From NCBI RefSeq assembly GCF_036689865.1, contig NZ_JBAHUQ010000046.1, positions 1 to 36,132 of the forward strand: a stretch of DNA of 36,132 nucleotides. Direction: 5' to 3'. The notes under the pieces were generated by a model that was not told where the DNA came from, did no database searches, and worked only from the letters and a program-made list of their open reading frames with translations. The position numbers were made by a program, and so were the translations under genes. Shown here one piece after another: positions 6,485 through 14,268 of this stretch. Source of the DNA: Magnetococcus sp. PR-3 (GTDB lineage Bacteria; Pseudomonadota; Magnetococcia; Magnetococcales; Magnetococcaceae). Every line of letters starts with the position of its first letter. The first letter of the stretch is position 1.

Positions 6485-6991
6485 TTAGCAAATACCATCT
6501 TTGGCTTCGCCGTATGGTGTTCCCAATAAGCGTAAAGCTCGGCTGCGTTGAAAACGATCAAGTTGTTCAAATAGGCAGCTGTAAGCATGAGACACCCGCT
6601 CAATTTTTAGCTTCCACCAGGTATCGAGCGATAACTTTGTGGTCTGAGGTTGTTGCGTTGCTGTTGTCTTGCTTTTAGTAAGCCAAGGTGGGGCTTGTAA
6701 CATGGCGTCTTCAAACCGGTTCCAATGGCTGAGCTGATAAGGCGAGATGCCTAGTGCACGACGTATGCCCATAAGCTGAACCATGTGGGGTCGGGTGGTG
6801 CTGTGCCAGCGCCCTTGACCATAGCCATCTTGATAACGCATGAAATTATGGCAACGGAAGCCACAGTGTTGCCAGTAGTGTGTACGCTGAAGGGTATTCT
6901 GGTTGGATTGAGCTTGAAGAGGTTGGTTGATCCACAGCAAGACAGCTACAAAACTACCGAGGGTAAAGAGAAAGAGATTACGCGTTTTCAT
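6485..6991 (-). CDS. Secreted hypothetical protein with a CX3CH motif
   Basis: A 168-residue protein with a signal peptide (about residues 1-28, ending PLQAQS) and a GGAG ribosome site upstream. The mature part begins with HYWQHCGFRCHNFMRY, a CX3CH arrangement, followed by a Trp/His-rich stretch and a basic C-terminal half. CX3CH resembles but does not match the canonical haem-c motif CXXCH, so haem binding is only a possibility; a disulfide or metal site is equally plausible. It is convergent with the 5956 gene. No family is recognised. Confidence 0.55.
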   Translation of the reverse strand: MKTRNLFLFTLGSFVAVLLWINQPLQAQSNQNTLQRTHYWQHCGFRCHNFMRYQDGYGQGRWHSTTRPHMVQLMGIRRALGISPYQLSHWNRFEDAMLQAPPWLTKSKTTATQQPQTTKLSLDTWWKLKIERVSHAYSCLFEQLDRFQRSRALRLLGTPYGEAKDGIC

Positions 6992-7149
6992 GTCACCACT
7001 CCTTTAAGTGAAAAAGTGCTCTATTGAGCTTGGTGTCATGCTCTTACCCAGCTATTGATCTCCCACACCTATAAGTTTAACGCAAAAGCTTTAAATCAGG
7101 GAAAATAAGCCCTAAGAGGTAGGATTGTTTATATCCCTAAACATAGTTG

Positions 7150-7171
7150 TTGCTCACTTTGTGTGAGCAAA
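7150..7171. repeat. Perfect inverted repeat upstream of the DUF4139 gene
   Basis: TTGCTCAC, five bases, then GTGAGCAA. There is no T tract, so it is not a terminator. Its place in the divergent region before 7264 suggests an operator-like dyad or an mRNA leader hairpin. Confidence 0.35.
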
Positions 7172-7263
7172 CTGTGCATTTCCTTGATTGAATCGTGCGT
7201 TTGCGCTTTTCTGGTATTACTGTTTTTCAACTTGATAAGCAGAATGATTATCTGGAGATTCTT

Positions 7264-8715
7264 ATGCCTTTTCAAATCCACGTTTTATTGATGGTTTGCT
7301 TGGCCTTATTGTTCGGGCCAGTTCATATTGCGGTGGCTTCGGAAATTCCGGTCACAGTCAAAGACCGTAAACAGGTTTCCATCACTGTCTATAACAGTAA
7401 TCTGGCTCTCGTTCGAGATCAGCGTCAGGTCGTGTTACCAGATGGTGTATCAACACTGGCATGGCAAGAGGTCTCAACAAAAATGCGGCCTGAAACGGCT
7501 CTGTTACGCAGTGTAGATGCTTATTCAGCCGTGACAGTTATGGAGCAAAATTATCATTTTGATCTTTTGACTCCCCGGAAACTATTGGAAAAATTCACCG
7601 GCAAACAGGTTAGGGTGGTTAAGACACACCCAACGACCGGCGTTGAGCAGGTAGAGAGTGCAAAAATACTCTCAACTCATGGTGGTGGTGTGGTGCTCCG
7701 TGTGGGGGACCGTATTGAAACCTCCATACCTGGTCGTATTATCTTTCCTGACATCCCCAAAGATATTCGGGATAGACCCACTTTGACCCTGATGCTCTCC
7801 AACCCAAAAGCCGGTAAACGTGCAGTCTCATTAAACTACTTGACCGGAGGGCTCTCTTGGCAAGCTAACTATGTTGGGCAGCTTAATCAGGCAGGAGATC
7901 AGATGGACCTTTCTGGGTGGGTGACGCTTACCAATCGTAGTGGTGCTGCCTATAAAAAAGCTCAATTCCAATTGATTTCAGGGACGCCAAATCAAGTAGC
8001 ACAACCAAGGCCCATGCATGCTATGGCAAAAGGTGGGCGTATGGAGCGCATGATGATGGCTGATGCAGCACCAGCTTTTGCGCAAGAAGCCCTGTTTGAA
8101 TACCATTTGTATACACTAGAGCGGCCAGCAACACTGTTAGAGAATCAGTCTAAACAGTTGGCGTTGTTTGATAGCGCACGTGTTGCTGTTAAGAAAGAGT
8201 TGGTCCTGCAGGGGCACCCTGCATTGCACAAGGGGTTGGTGGCAGCCCGACGTTATAAACCCACAACCTACTTGGTTTTTATCAATAATAAAGAGGCTAA
8301 TTTAGGCATGCCCTTACCAAAAGGGGTTGTACGCCTATATACCGCAGATGCCAAAGGTCGGGCACAGTTTATTGGTGAAGATCGGATAGGTCATACAGCG
8401 CAAAAGTCAAAAGTTCGCTTAAAGCTGGGTACAGCCTATGATATTTCTGCCAAACGACGTCGTACAGAGTTTGAGATCATACCAAAACATCTGCTCTCTC
8501 AAGGCGCTGTTGAGGCTGCCTATGAGGTGGTTATCCAGAACAGTAAGTCCGAAGCTGTAACCGTATTAATCAAAGAAAAATTGCCGGCCAATGCGCGTAT
8601 TCTGGCATCTTCTTTACCCCACACGATGGAAGCTGCCGGTCAACCGGTTTGGCAAGTAAAGATACCTGCAGATGATAAGGTGTCTTTAACTTACCGCATG
8701 TTTGCTCCTCGCTGA
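7264..8715 (+). CDS. Exported DUF4139 domain-containing protein
   Basis: A 483-residue protein from ATG 7264, preceded by GGAG. The open frame extends 23 codons further upstream, but ATG 7264 places the signal peptide (MPFQIHVLLMVCLALLFG, cleavage near VASE) at the true N-terminus. It opens with the typical VTVYNSNLALVRDQRQVVLP strand of DUF4139 proteins. A TGGLSWQANYVGQL segment and a C-terminal beta-rich domain ending NARILASSLPHTME follow. A Met-rich insertion (MAKGGRMERMMMADAAPAFA) lies in the middle. DUF4139 proteins are secreted or outer-envelope proteins without an agreed biochemical role. It appears monocistronic. Confidence 0.75.
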   Translation: MPFQIHVLLMVCLALLFGPVHIAVASEIPVTVKDRKQVSITVYNSNLALVRDQRQVVLPDGVSTLAWQEVSTKMRPETALLRSVDAYSAVTVMEQNYHFDLLTPRKLLEKFTGKQVRVVKTHPTTGVEQVESAKILSTHGGGVVLRVGDRIETSIPGRIIFPDIPKDIRDRPTLTLMLSNPKAGKRAVSLNYLTGGLSWQANYVGQLNQAGDQMDLSGWVTLTNRSGAAYKKAQFQLISGTPNQVAQPRPMHAMAKGGRMERMMMADAAPAFAQEALFEYHLYTLERPATLLENQSKQLALFDSARVAVKKELVLQGHPALHKGLVAARRYKPTTYLVFINNKEANLGMPLPKGVVRLYTADAKGRAQFIGEDRIGHTAQKSKVRLKLGTAYDISAKRRRTEFEIIPKHLLSQGAVEAAYEVVIQNSKSEAVTVLIKEKLPANARILASSLPHTMEAAGQPVWQVKIPADDKVSLTYRMFAPR

Positions 8716-9712
8716 TTTTATAGACATGCTTTTTGTTTAACTAAGGTGTTGGTGATTTATAAGTACCTGAATTTTTGTGCTTGTTTACTTCCAGGCTGGA
8801 AAACATCAAGCACAGTCGTCTCATAACAGTGAAGAGAGTATCGTGGTGTTAAGCGTGGATATGTGATGCCCTCTTGTCGAGAGGTCTGTATGTGTTCTGC
8901 CAGTGGTTTGCTGTCGTTCGATAACCTTGGACTGTGCCATATACTGGTTAGACTGCAAAGTCTCTGTGTTTGAAGGGGCTATCTGGTGGTGAGGTTAGAA
9001 CGATTTGATGTTGGATAAGGATCTGAAGTGAGAAGGGCACTTAAACGGTTGCAACAACCCTTTGCTGACACTAAGCGTGCGGTCATCAATCTTTACCCCG
9101 ACAAAAAGAAGGCATACCGTTAGTTGGCAGAACATGACTTTGACTAGAAGGTTGAAAGGAACTTAAGCAACGGTATTGTATGTAGAGGTTTCAACTCGCT
9201 TTAGCGTCACGCGTTACTGTTAGGAAGGATGCTTTAGCAGTAATGGTCAGTGAGGTGTTGCTGGGCTTTAAGCTTGTATGTTCGTAGAATATCTTTTTAG
9301 CCGGATGTGTAAGAAGATGAAAATGAGTCTGGTTTTTATGATGGTCTAAGGCTATGAATTATTGTGGTTTATGCTGTGTATGTTCGTCCCGTTTTAACCG
9401 TATAATTATGACAATCCTGTATCAAATTGACGATTGTAGATTTTTTTGAATTCTTTGTTTGCATAACGCTTAGTGTCAAATTAGACTGTCTTCGAAGTTG
9501 GTACTCGCTTAAGAAAGCATAAACCTCCGAGTCCGATCACCAGCCCCAAAGAAGCACGCTTTGCACTTCGTTTGTCCGCAGTTCCTTTATGGTTCTCAAG
9601 ACATTGCTGGTATGTCGATCCAGATCAGGTATCGTTACTCTGGATTTCAGGTGGTTATTTTCCAACGTGACGCCGCATTCCATCTTTTTTTCTTGTGTAG
9701 GAGTAGTAGAAC
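8716..9712. other. Gene-free stretch of about 1 kb before the cold-shock gene
   Basis: No credible ORF, tRNA or insertion-sequence end is visible. The last 300 bases probably form the long leader of the cold-shock gene. The rest may be decayed sequence; one short peptide-like run near 9028 is discussed under rejected items. Confidence 0.5.
9401..9406 (+). promoter_or_regulatory. Candidate -10 box for the cold-shock gene
   Basis: A perfect TATAAT lies about 310 bases before the ATG at 9713. The matching -35 is poor. If it is used, the mRNA would have a leader of about 300 bases; long structured leaders are known for cspA-type genes. Confidence 0.25.
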
Positions 9713-9925
9713 ATGTCTCAACGCGAAACCGGTACTGTAAAGTGGTTTAATGACGACAAAGGCTTCGGCTTTATTGCTCGTGAAAATGACAATGGCGATG
9801 TCTTCGTCCACCACTCTGCCATTGGTGGCACGGGTTTCAAGTCCCTGAAAGAAGGTCAGCGTGTGGAGTTCACCGTTGTCGATGGTCGTAAAGGACCTGC
9901 CTGTGAAGATGTTGTCGCTATCTAA
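9713..9925 (+). CDS. csp: Cold-shock domain protein, CspA family
   Basis: A 70-residue single cold-shock domain with both RNA-binding motifs: [12 protein letters not shown] (RNP1) and DVFVHHSAI (RNP2). The length is normal for the family. It binds single-stranded RNA and DNA in the cytoplasm and acts as an RNA chaperone. The ribosome site TAGGAG precedes the ATG. It is a single gene with its own terminator at 9948. The sequence alone does not show whether expression is cold-induced or constitutive. Confidence 0.95.
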   Translation: MSQRETGTVKWFNDDKGFGFIARENDNGDVFVHHSAIGGTGFKSLKEGQRVEFTVVDGRKGPACEDVVAI

Positions 9926-9947
9926 GACGGTATCTTTGCACTAAATT

Positions 9948-9982
9948 AAAAAACACCGTACCTTCTGGTACGGTGTTTTTTT
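9948..9982 (+). terminator. Terminator of the cold-shock gene
   Basis: A stem ACACCGTACC / GGTACGGTGT with a TTCT loop is followed by T7. The A-rich 5' arm means it could also serve the convergent minus-strand gene at 10011. Confidence 0.9.
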
Positions 9983-10010
9983 GTGGGTATAAATAAGATG
10001 TTTTGATCGA

Positions 10011-10466
10011 TTACAGGCGGCGCTTAATCCCTTGGATGGTGTTTTCAAGCGTATTAAGAAAGCGACTTCGATCTTTTTTCTGAAAACTCGGATTTCCTCC
10101 TGAGATTTCACCCATATCTCTAAGTTGGGCGTTCAGATCTCGCATCGCCATTGCCATGCCAATGCTCTCCTCATCAAAAGCTTTACCATTGTGCCCCATA
10201 ACCTGAGCTCCTTTTTTAAGGCAACGTTCAGCCAGGGGAATATCCGCTGTAATCACCACATCTGTTGGTCCAGATTGTTCGGCAATCCAGTCATCGGCTT
10301 TATCTAAACCCGACTCTACAATTTGAGCTTCAACATAAGGGGATTGCGGAAAGCGCATCCAGCTGTTACTAACCATGATTGCGGTGATTTTATGGCGTTG
10401 GGCAACGCGGGCAATTTCATCTTTGACAGGACACGCATCGGCATCCACATAAAGAGTAATGGGCAT
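10011..10466 (-). CDS. YaiI/YqxD family protein (UPF0178, DUF188)
   Basis: A 151-residue protein. I take the ATG at 10466 because the family starts at ITLYVDADACPVK and GAGG lies eight bases before it; the open frame has a further in-frame ATG at 10511. Family signatures are visible: YVDADACPVKDE, VSNSWMRFP, DKADDWIAEQ, VVITADIPLAERCL, and a C-terminal DRSRFLNTLE segment. The Asp-rich pattern resembles a PIN/NYN-like nuclease fold, but the activity of the family is not settled. It is convergent with the cold-shock gene and downstream of the STAS gene on the same strand. Confidence 0.85.
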   Translation of the reverse strand: MPITLYVDADACPVKDEIARVAQRHKITAIMVSNSWMRFPQSPYVEAQIVESGLDKADDWIAEQSGPTDVVITADIPLAERCLKKGAQVMGHNGKAFDEESIGMAMAMRDLNAQLRDMGEISGGNPSFQKKDRSRFLNTLENTIQGIKRRL

Positions 10467-10566
10467 GATCAAGGCCTCAGGCGGTAAAAAGGTAATGTAC
10501 GCCTGTAGCATGGGGGAAATGCTGTATGAGGTAAAGTGGGGATCTTAAATAGATGCCGATCCTTTT

Positions 10567-10869
10567 TTAGGTAATGACAAATAGCTTCTGCATATCAGCA
10601 ATGGTCAAAAGATGACGCAGCTTGGGTTGGCAGTTGGTAATGTGGAGCATTTCATTCTGCCCATACTGTTCCCGTGCCCATAAAAGCATACCAATTCCAG
10701 CGCTATCAATATGCACAACCTGTTGCATATCAAATTCGACTTTGCGGTCACCGATCAGCTCTTCATAGCTGCCCATAAACTCCTTCCAGACCCTGAATTT
10801 GACTCTACTTGGCATTGTCAGGACAACCGTGTTGCTGTTATCCCCTTTAACTTTCATGCTGATATCCAT
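10567..10869 (-). CDS. STAS-domain protein (anti-sigma-factor antagonist-like)
   Basis: A 100-residue single STAS domain. The phosphorylation loop HIDSAGIGMLLWARE holds the Ser expected to be phosphorylated by a partner kinase. The N-terminal strand is VVLTMPSRVKFRVWKEF. A strong GGAAGGG ribosome site lies four bases before the ATG. No kinase or phosphatase partner (RsbW/RsbT/SpoIIE-like) is adjacent, so its partner switch must lie elsewhere. It may share a transcript with the 10011-10466 gene, about 100 bases downstream. Confidence 0.8.
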   Translation of the reverse strand: MDISMKVKGDNSNTVVLTMPSRVKFRVWKEFMGSYEELIGDRKVEFDMQQVVHIDSAGIGMLLWAREQYGQNEMLHITNCQPKLRHLLTIADMQKLFVIT

Positions 10870-11756
10870 TGTACCCTTCCTTGAGTCATGGAGGTAACCG
10901 ACTGCTTATATAGTATGCGCTAATCGATAGATAGCGTCACTGCAAAAGTCAAAAATGTTACACATCAATGACAAAATCTCTCTTTTGCCTACACCTATGA
11001 GTCCTCTATTCTTAGTCATAGTTACGGGATATGACAAATAAAATAGGAATTAGAGGCATTGTGTGAAAAAAAGATAAAGAGCTTTCAACAGATCTGGTTA
11101 TTAAATGAGATTATCTCAAAAATTCACCGTGTTATTTATCCTCATTTGAATGTGCTCAGGTAACGAAAGTCCCTTCTTTAACTGTCTGTCTGATGATTTT
11201 TTATTTTTGATACGCATGGTTACGTAGTGGATTTTATTTCTACTGACTGACTCTATGTCCCTTCTTAATTATCGGCTCACGATCAGGTTTGCTCTCATAG
11301 GCTTTATTGACCAAAGCGTTTTAGTGATTTATGTAGACTATATGTTGCCTAAAATAATCTGCAAGCAATGCAAACAGACTAGGTTGGTTATTGTTGGGAG
11401 AATTAAGGTGAGCAAGGTATTTTTTTAACGCATCTCTCATGACAAGCACTCAATATTAATGAAAAAGAAATGATTTTTTAAGTTTTTAATATCTGTAAAA
11501 ATCAAAATTTCAACATGTTAGCTGTGGTTGGCAGAAAGAATATTCAAAAAAAGGACCATGTAGGGTCCTCACCTGATACCGCAGGCTTGCATAGGTCGTT
11601 ATAGTCTTAACCATCAACACGACAGTTTGAGACATCAGGTAAGTATGTCAGAACTGATTCGCTGAATATGTGGATGCCGATGGTTTATATCAACCATCGA
11701 AGAAAAACTGACGCCCGGTTTGTCGAGAGAGCCGGGGGCACCAAAGGGGGAACTCT
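10870..11756. other. Gene-free leader region upstream of sox
   Basis: 890 AT-rich bases separate the minus-strand STAS gene from soxX. I see no ORF. A small dyad (GGACC, six bases, GGTCC) lies near 11550-11566. A CCCGG...CCGGG hairpin lies near 11714-11736, just before the soxX ribosome site. The sox promoter should be here, but no clear -35/-10 pair stands out. Confidence 0.5.
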
Positions 11757-12209
11757 ATGTCATCTTTCAAAAAGCTCACACCGGTTCTCATGGCGGCAGC
11801 CATGGTCGTTACCGGATGTGCCACAACGGAGGCTGGTTCTGGTGATGCCGAAGAGATGGGTATCGTTAAGCCGTTGACCGACAAGCCTGGCGATCCTGTT
11901 AATGGTAAAAAATTGGCCATGACCCGCTCCAAAGGTAACTGCATTGCTTGCCATTGGCTGCCTGAAGCAACCTTTGCAGGTAATGCTGGCCCCAACCTGT
12001 ATGAAGCGATTCGCAACAATGAGCGCTCTGTAGGTTGGATTCGGCAGAAGATTGTTGATCCCAAGATCGATAATCCCGATACCGTGATGTTTACCTTCTA
12101 TGATAACAGCGGCAAGACCAACATCCGTAAGGATTGGCGCGGCAAGCGGGTTTTAGAAGCTCAGGAAGTTGAAGATATTATCGCCTTCCTGCTGACCCTG
12201 CGTAAATAA
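11757..12209 (+). CDS. soxX: SoxX, c-type cytochrome subunit of SoxXA, predicted lipoprotein
   Basis: A 150-residue protein with a single haem-binding CIACH at residues 62-66, a GNAGPNLYEAIRNN segment and the C-terminal helix EVEDIIAFLLTLRK typical of SoxX. SoxXA joins thiosulfate to SoxY in the periplasm and passes on electrons. The signal sequence ends VVTGC with Cys at 21, a plausible lipobox, so the subunit may be membrane-anchored rather than free. AAAGGGGGA gives a strong ribosome site. It is the first gene of soxXYZA; soxY follows after 55 bases. Confidence 0.93.
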   Translation: MSSFKKLTPVLMAAAMVVTGCATTEAGSGDAEEMGIVKPLTDKPGDPVNGKKLAMTRSKGNCIACHWLPEATFAGNAGPNLYEAIRNNERSVGWIRQKIVDPKIDNPDTVMFTFYDNSGKTNIRKDWRGKRVLEAQEVEDIIAFLLTLRK

Positions 12210-12264
12210 TAGAAACGATCCAGTGGATGTATCTCGTGAGAGATCACGATTAGGAGAATTGAAG

Positions 12265-12756
12265 ATGGCTGATCTGAAACAGACTCAACTTACCCGTCGC
12301 GCACTTTTTACCGGCGCTAGCCGTGCTGGTGTTGCTGCAGCTTTGGTTGGTACTGCGATTGCTGCCCCTAAAGCGGCCATGGCTGATGGCCACGGTAAAG
12401 TGATGGCAAACATCAAAGAGCACATGGGCAGTGGTAAGTATGAAGAGACCGCTTCGGTCAAAATTGATGCCCCCATTATTGCTGAAAACGGTGCCATGGT
12501 TCCGGTAAAGATTACCGTTGATCACCCTATGGATGCCGATAACTATATCCAGACCATTGCCGTGTTTGTGGATAAAAACCCCACACCTTTTGCTGGCTTG
12601 TACAACATGAGCCCTGCAAACGGTAAAGCGTTTGTCTCTGCCCGCCTGAAGATTGGTAAGACTTCTCAGGTTCGTGCAGTCGCCAAGACCAACACCGGTA
12701 AGCTGATCGGTGCTTCTAAAGAGGTCAAGGTAACCATCGGTGGTTGTGGCGGTTGA
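12265..12756 (+). CDS. soxY: SoxY, sulfur-carrier subunit
   Basis: A 163-residue protein. The ATG at 12265 follows AGGAG; an upstream start at 12223 is not supported. It has a twin-arginine signal (TRRALFTGASRAG) and the hallmark C-terminus GGCGG, whose Cys161 carries the sulfur intermediates through the pathway. The middle part is an Ig-like domain (MVPVKITVDHPMDADNYI). It is exported folded, probably together with SoxZ. Nothing is missing relative to the family. Confidence 0.96.
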   Translation: MADLKQTQLTRRALFTGASRAGVAAALVGTAIAAPKAAMADGHGKVMANIKEHMGSGKYEETASVKIDAPIIAENGAMVPVKITVDHPMDADNYIQTIAVFVDKNPTPFAGLYNMSPANGKAFVSARLKIGKTSQVRAVAKTNTGKLIGASKEVKVTIGGCGG

Positions 12757-12811
12757 TAACAGCCCGACGTACTGAATCAAAACGCTCACACACGAATAAA
12801 AGGTAAAGACA

Positions 12812-13144
12812 ATGGCTGGTATTGGAAAAGCAAAGATCAAACTGCCCCGTAAAATCAAAGCTGGGGATGTGGTTGCGGTTAAAGCTATGGTGCGTCACCC
12901 CATGGAAACCGGGAACCGTAAGAACAAAAAAACAGGTGAGAAAATTCCCGCTCACTACATTGAAGACATCACTGCTGTGTATAACGGCAATGAGGTTTTC
13001 TCAGCCAAATGGGGCGCTGCTGTATCCCGTGACCCTTTCTTACAGTTCTACCTTAAAGTTGACAAGCCAGGTGAGTTGAAGATGACCTGGAAAGACAATA
13101 AGGGCGGCGTTTATACCAAAACCACTAAGGTGAAGGTTAAGTGA
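12812..13144 (+). CDS. soxZ: SoxZ, partner of SoxY
   Basis: A 110-residue protein without signal peptide; it is expected to travel through Tat bound to SoxY. Family features are IKLPRKIKAGDVVAVKAMVR, HPMETGNRKNKKTGEKIPAH, the FSAKWGAAVSRDPFLQFYLK core and the final TKTTKVKVK strand. The start follows AAAGGTAAAG. The soxA ATG lies 18 bases after its stop. Confidence 0.96.
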   Translation: MAGIGKAKIKLPRKIKAGDVVAVKAMVRHPMETGNRKNKKTGEKIPAHYIEDITAVYNGNEVFSAKWGAAVSRDPFLQFYLKVDKPGELKMTWKDNKGGVYTKTTKVKVK

Positions 13145-13161
13145 TTCGGGGGGGAATCAAG

Positions 13162-14046
13162 ATGAACAATAAAAAACGTATCGCAGCCATTTCAGGCTTG
13201 CTCGGCGCTGCCCTGATGGCAGGTTCTGCTTGGGCGATGGATATTGAGGGTTATAATCCAGAGGTCGATCAAGGCCTTTACAAATATTCGGATAAATTCC
13301 GTGAAATGGCCGACTTTCCACCTACTGAAGGTGCCATTGAAGATGGTATGGCCTACTTCAACAAAATGCGTGGTGATAAGAGCTGTTCCACCTGTCATGG
13401 TGAAAATGGTGAGGCTCTGAAAGGGGTTGGGGCAACCTACCCTAAGTATGATGAGAAGATGGGTAAGCCTAAACTTCTGCAACACCAGATCAACACCTGC
13501 TTGACCGAACAGATGGGCCAAAAGCCGCTGAAATGGGAAAAGCCCGAGCAGGTTCTGCTGGTTACTTACATCAAAGCACTCTCTAACGGTATGCCTTTGA
13601 ATGTAAAAACCGATGGTCCTGTAGCCAAGTTTTTGGAGATGGGTAAAAAAGCCTACCACCAGCGCATTGGTCACTTTGACGTGGCATGTGTCCACTGCCA
13701 TGAAGTTGCAGCTGGTACCAACATCCGTGCTGAGTACATGTCGGCCCCCAACAATATCGGCATGAACGAGATGGAGAAGCTGGTTGCTGAGCTGCCCGAA
13801 GGCCCTGAGCGTGAGCGTCGTAATGCAGCGGGTGCCACCATCGGTTCAGGTTCCATCGACCACTGGCCTACCTACCGCTTGAAGTGGGGTAAGCCGGCTT
13901 CTATGCAGCGTCGTTTGCGTACCTGTAATAAAAATGTTCGCTCCCAGCCTAAGGGTTACGGAGATGACTACTATGTTAACTTAGAGCTCTATCTGGCTTC
14001 TCAGTCCAACGGACTGCCTATGAACGTTCCTGGTTTCCGTCCTTAA
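13162..14046 (+). CDS. soxA: SoxA, dihaem cytochrome subunit of SoxXA
   Basis: A 294-residue protein from ATG 13162; the frame opens at 13141, but this start gives the signal peptide (MNNKKRIAAISGLLGAALMA, cleavage after SAWA). It has two haem motifs, CSTCH (75-79) and CVHCH (176-180), and the distal Cys255 in RLRTCNKNVR that serves as the cysteine-persulfide ligand in SoxA. It is therefore the dihaem form. It catalyses the oxidative coupling of thiosulfate to SoxY with SoxX. It is the last gene before a hairpin terminator. Confidence 0.95.
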   Translation: MNNKKRIAAISGLLGAALMAGSAWAMDIEGYNPEVDQGLYKYSDKFREMADFPPTEGAIEDGMAYFNKMRGDKSCSTCHGENGEALKGVGATYPKYDEKMGKPKLLQHQINTCLTEQMGQKPLKWEKPEQVLLVTYIKALSNGMPLNVKTDGPVAKFLEMGKKAYHQRIGHFDVACVHCHEVAAGTNIRAEYMSAPNNIGMNEMEKLVAELPEGPERERRNAAGATIGSGSIDHWPTYRLKWGKPASMQRRLRTCNKNVRSQPKGYGDDYYVNLELYLASQSNGLPMNVPGFRP

Positions 14047-14081
14047 TTTTAAAGGACATTGCAGCCAGTTTGATACCTCAA

Positions 14082-14125
14082 CACGTGGCGGCCAACCCGT
14101 ACAGCGGTCGCCACGTGATTTTTTT
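14082..14125 (+). terminator. Hairpin terminator between soxA and soxB
   Basis: The stem CACGTGGCG / CGCCACGTG has an 18-base loop and is followed by A and T7. It implies that soxB is at least partly on its own transcript. Confidence 0.75.
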
Positions 14126-14268
14126 CTCTATTATAAAGTTGTTGAACCCAAATAGGGTTGTGTGCATGTGAAGTCGTCATCCAAGCTTCCATGAACATCT
14201 GGCCAATTAAGAAGCCCAACAAATGATGTGGTTTTCACGGTGTTTAATCACCAAAAGGGGGAGTACCC

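Noticed and set aside
9028-9180. A run translating as VRRALKRLQQPFAD and then DKKKAYR, with stop codons in it, loosely resembling ribosomal protein L23
   Set aside because: The likeness is short, is interrupted by stops, and lies in a gene-free region with no ribosomal neighbours; chance similarity is more likely.
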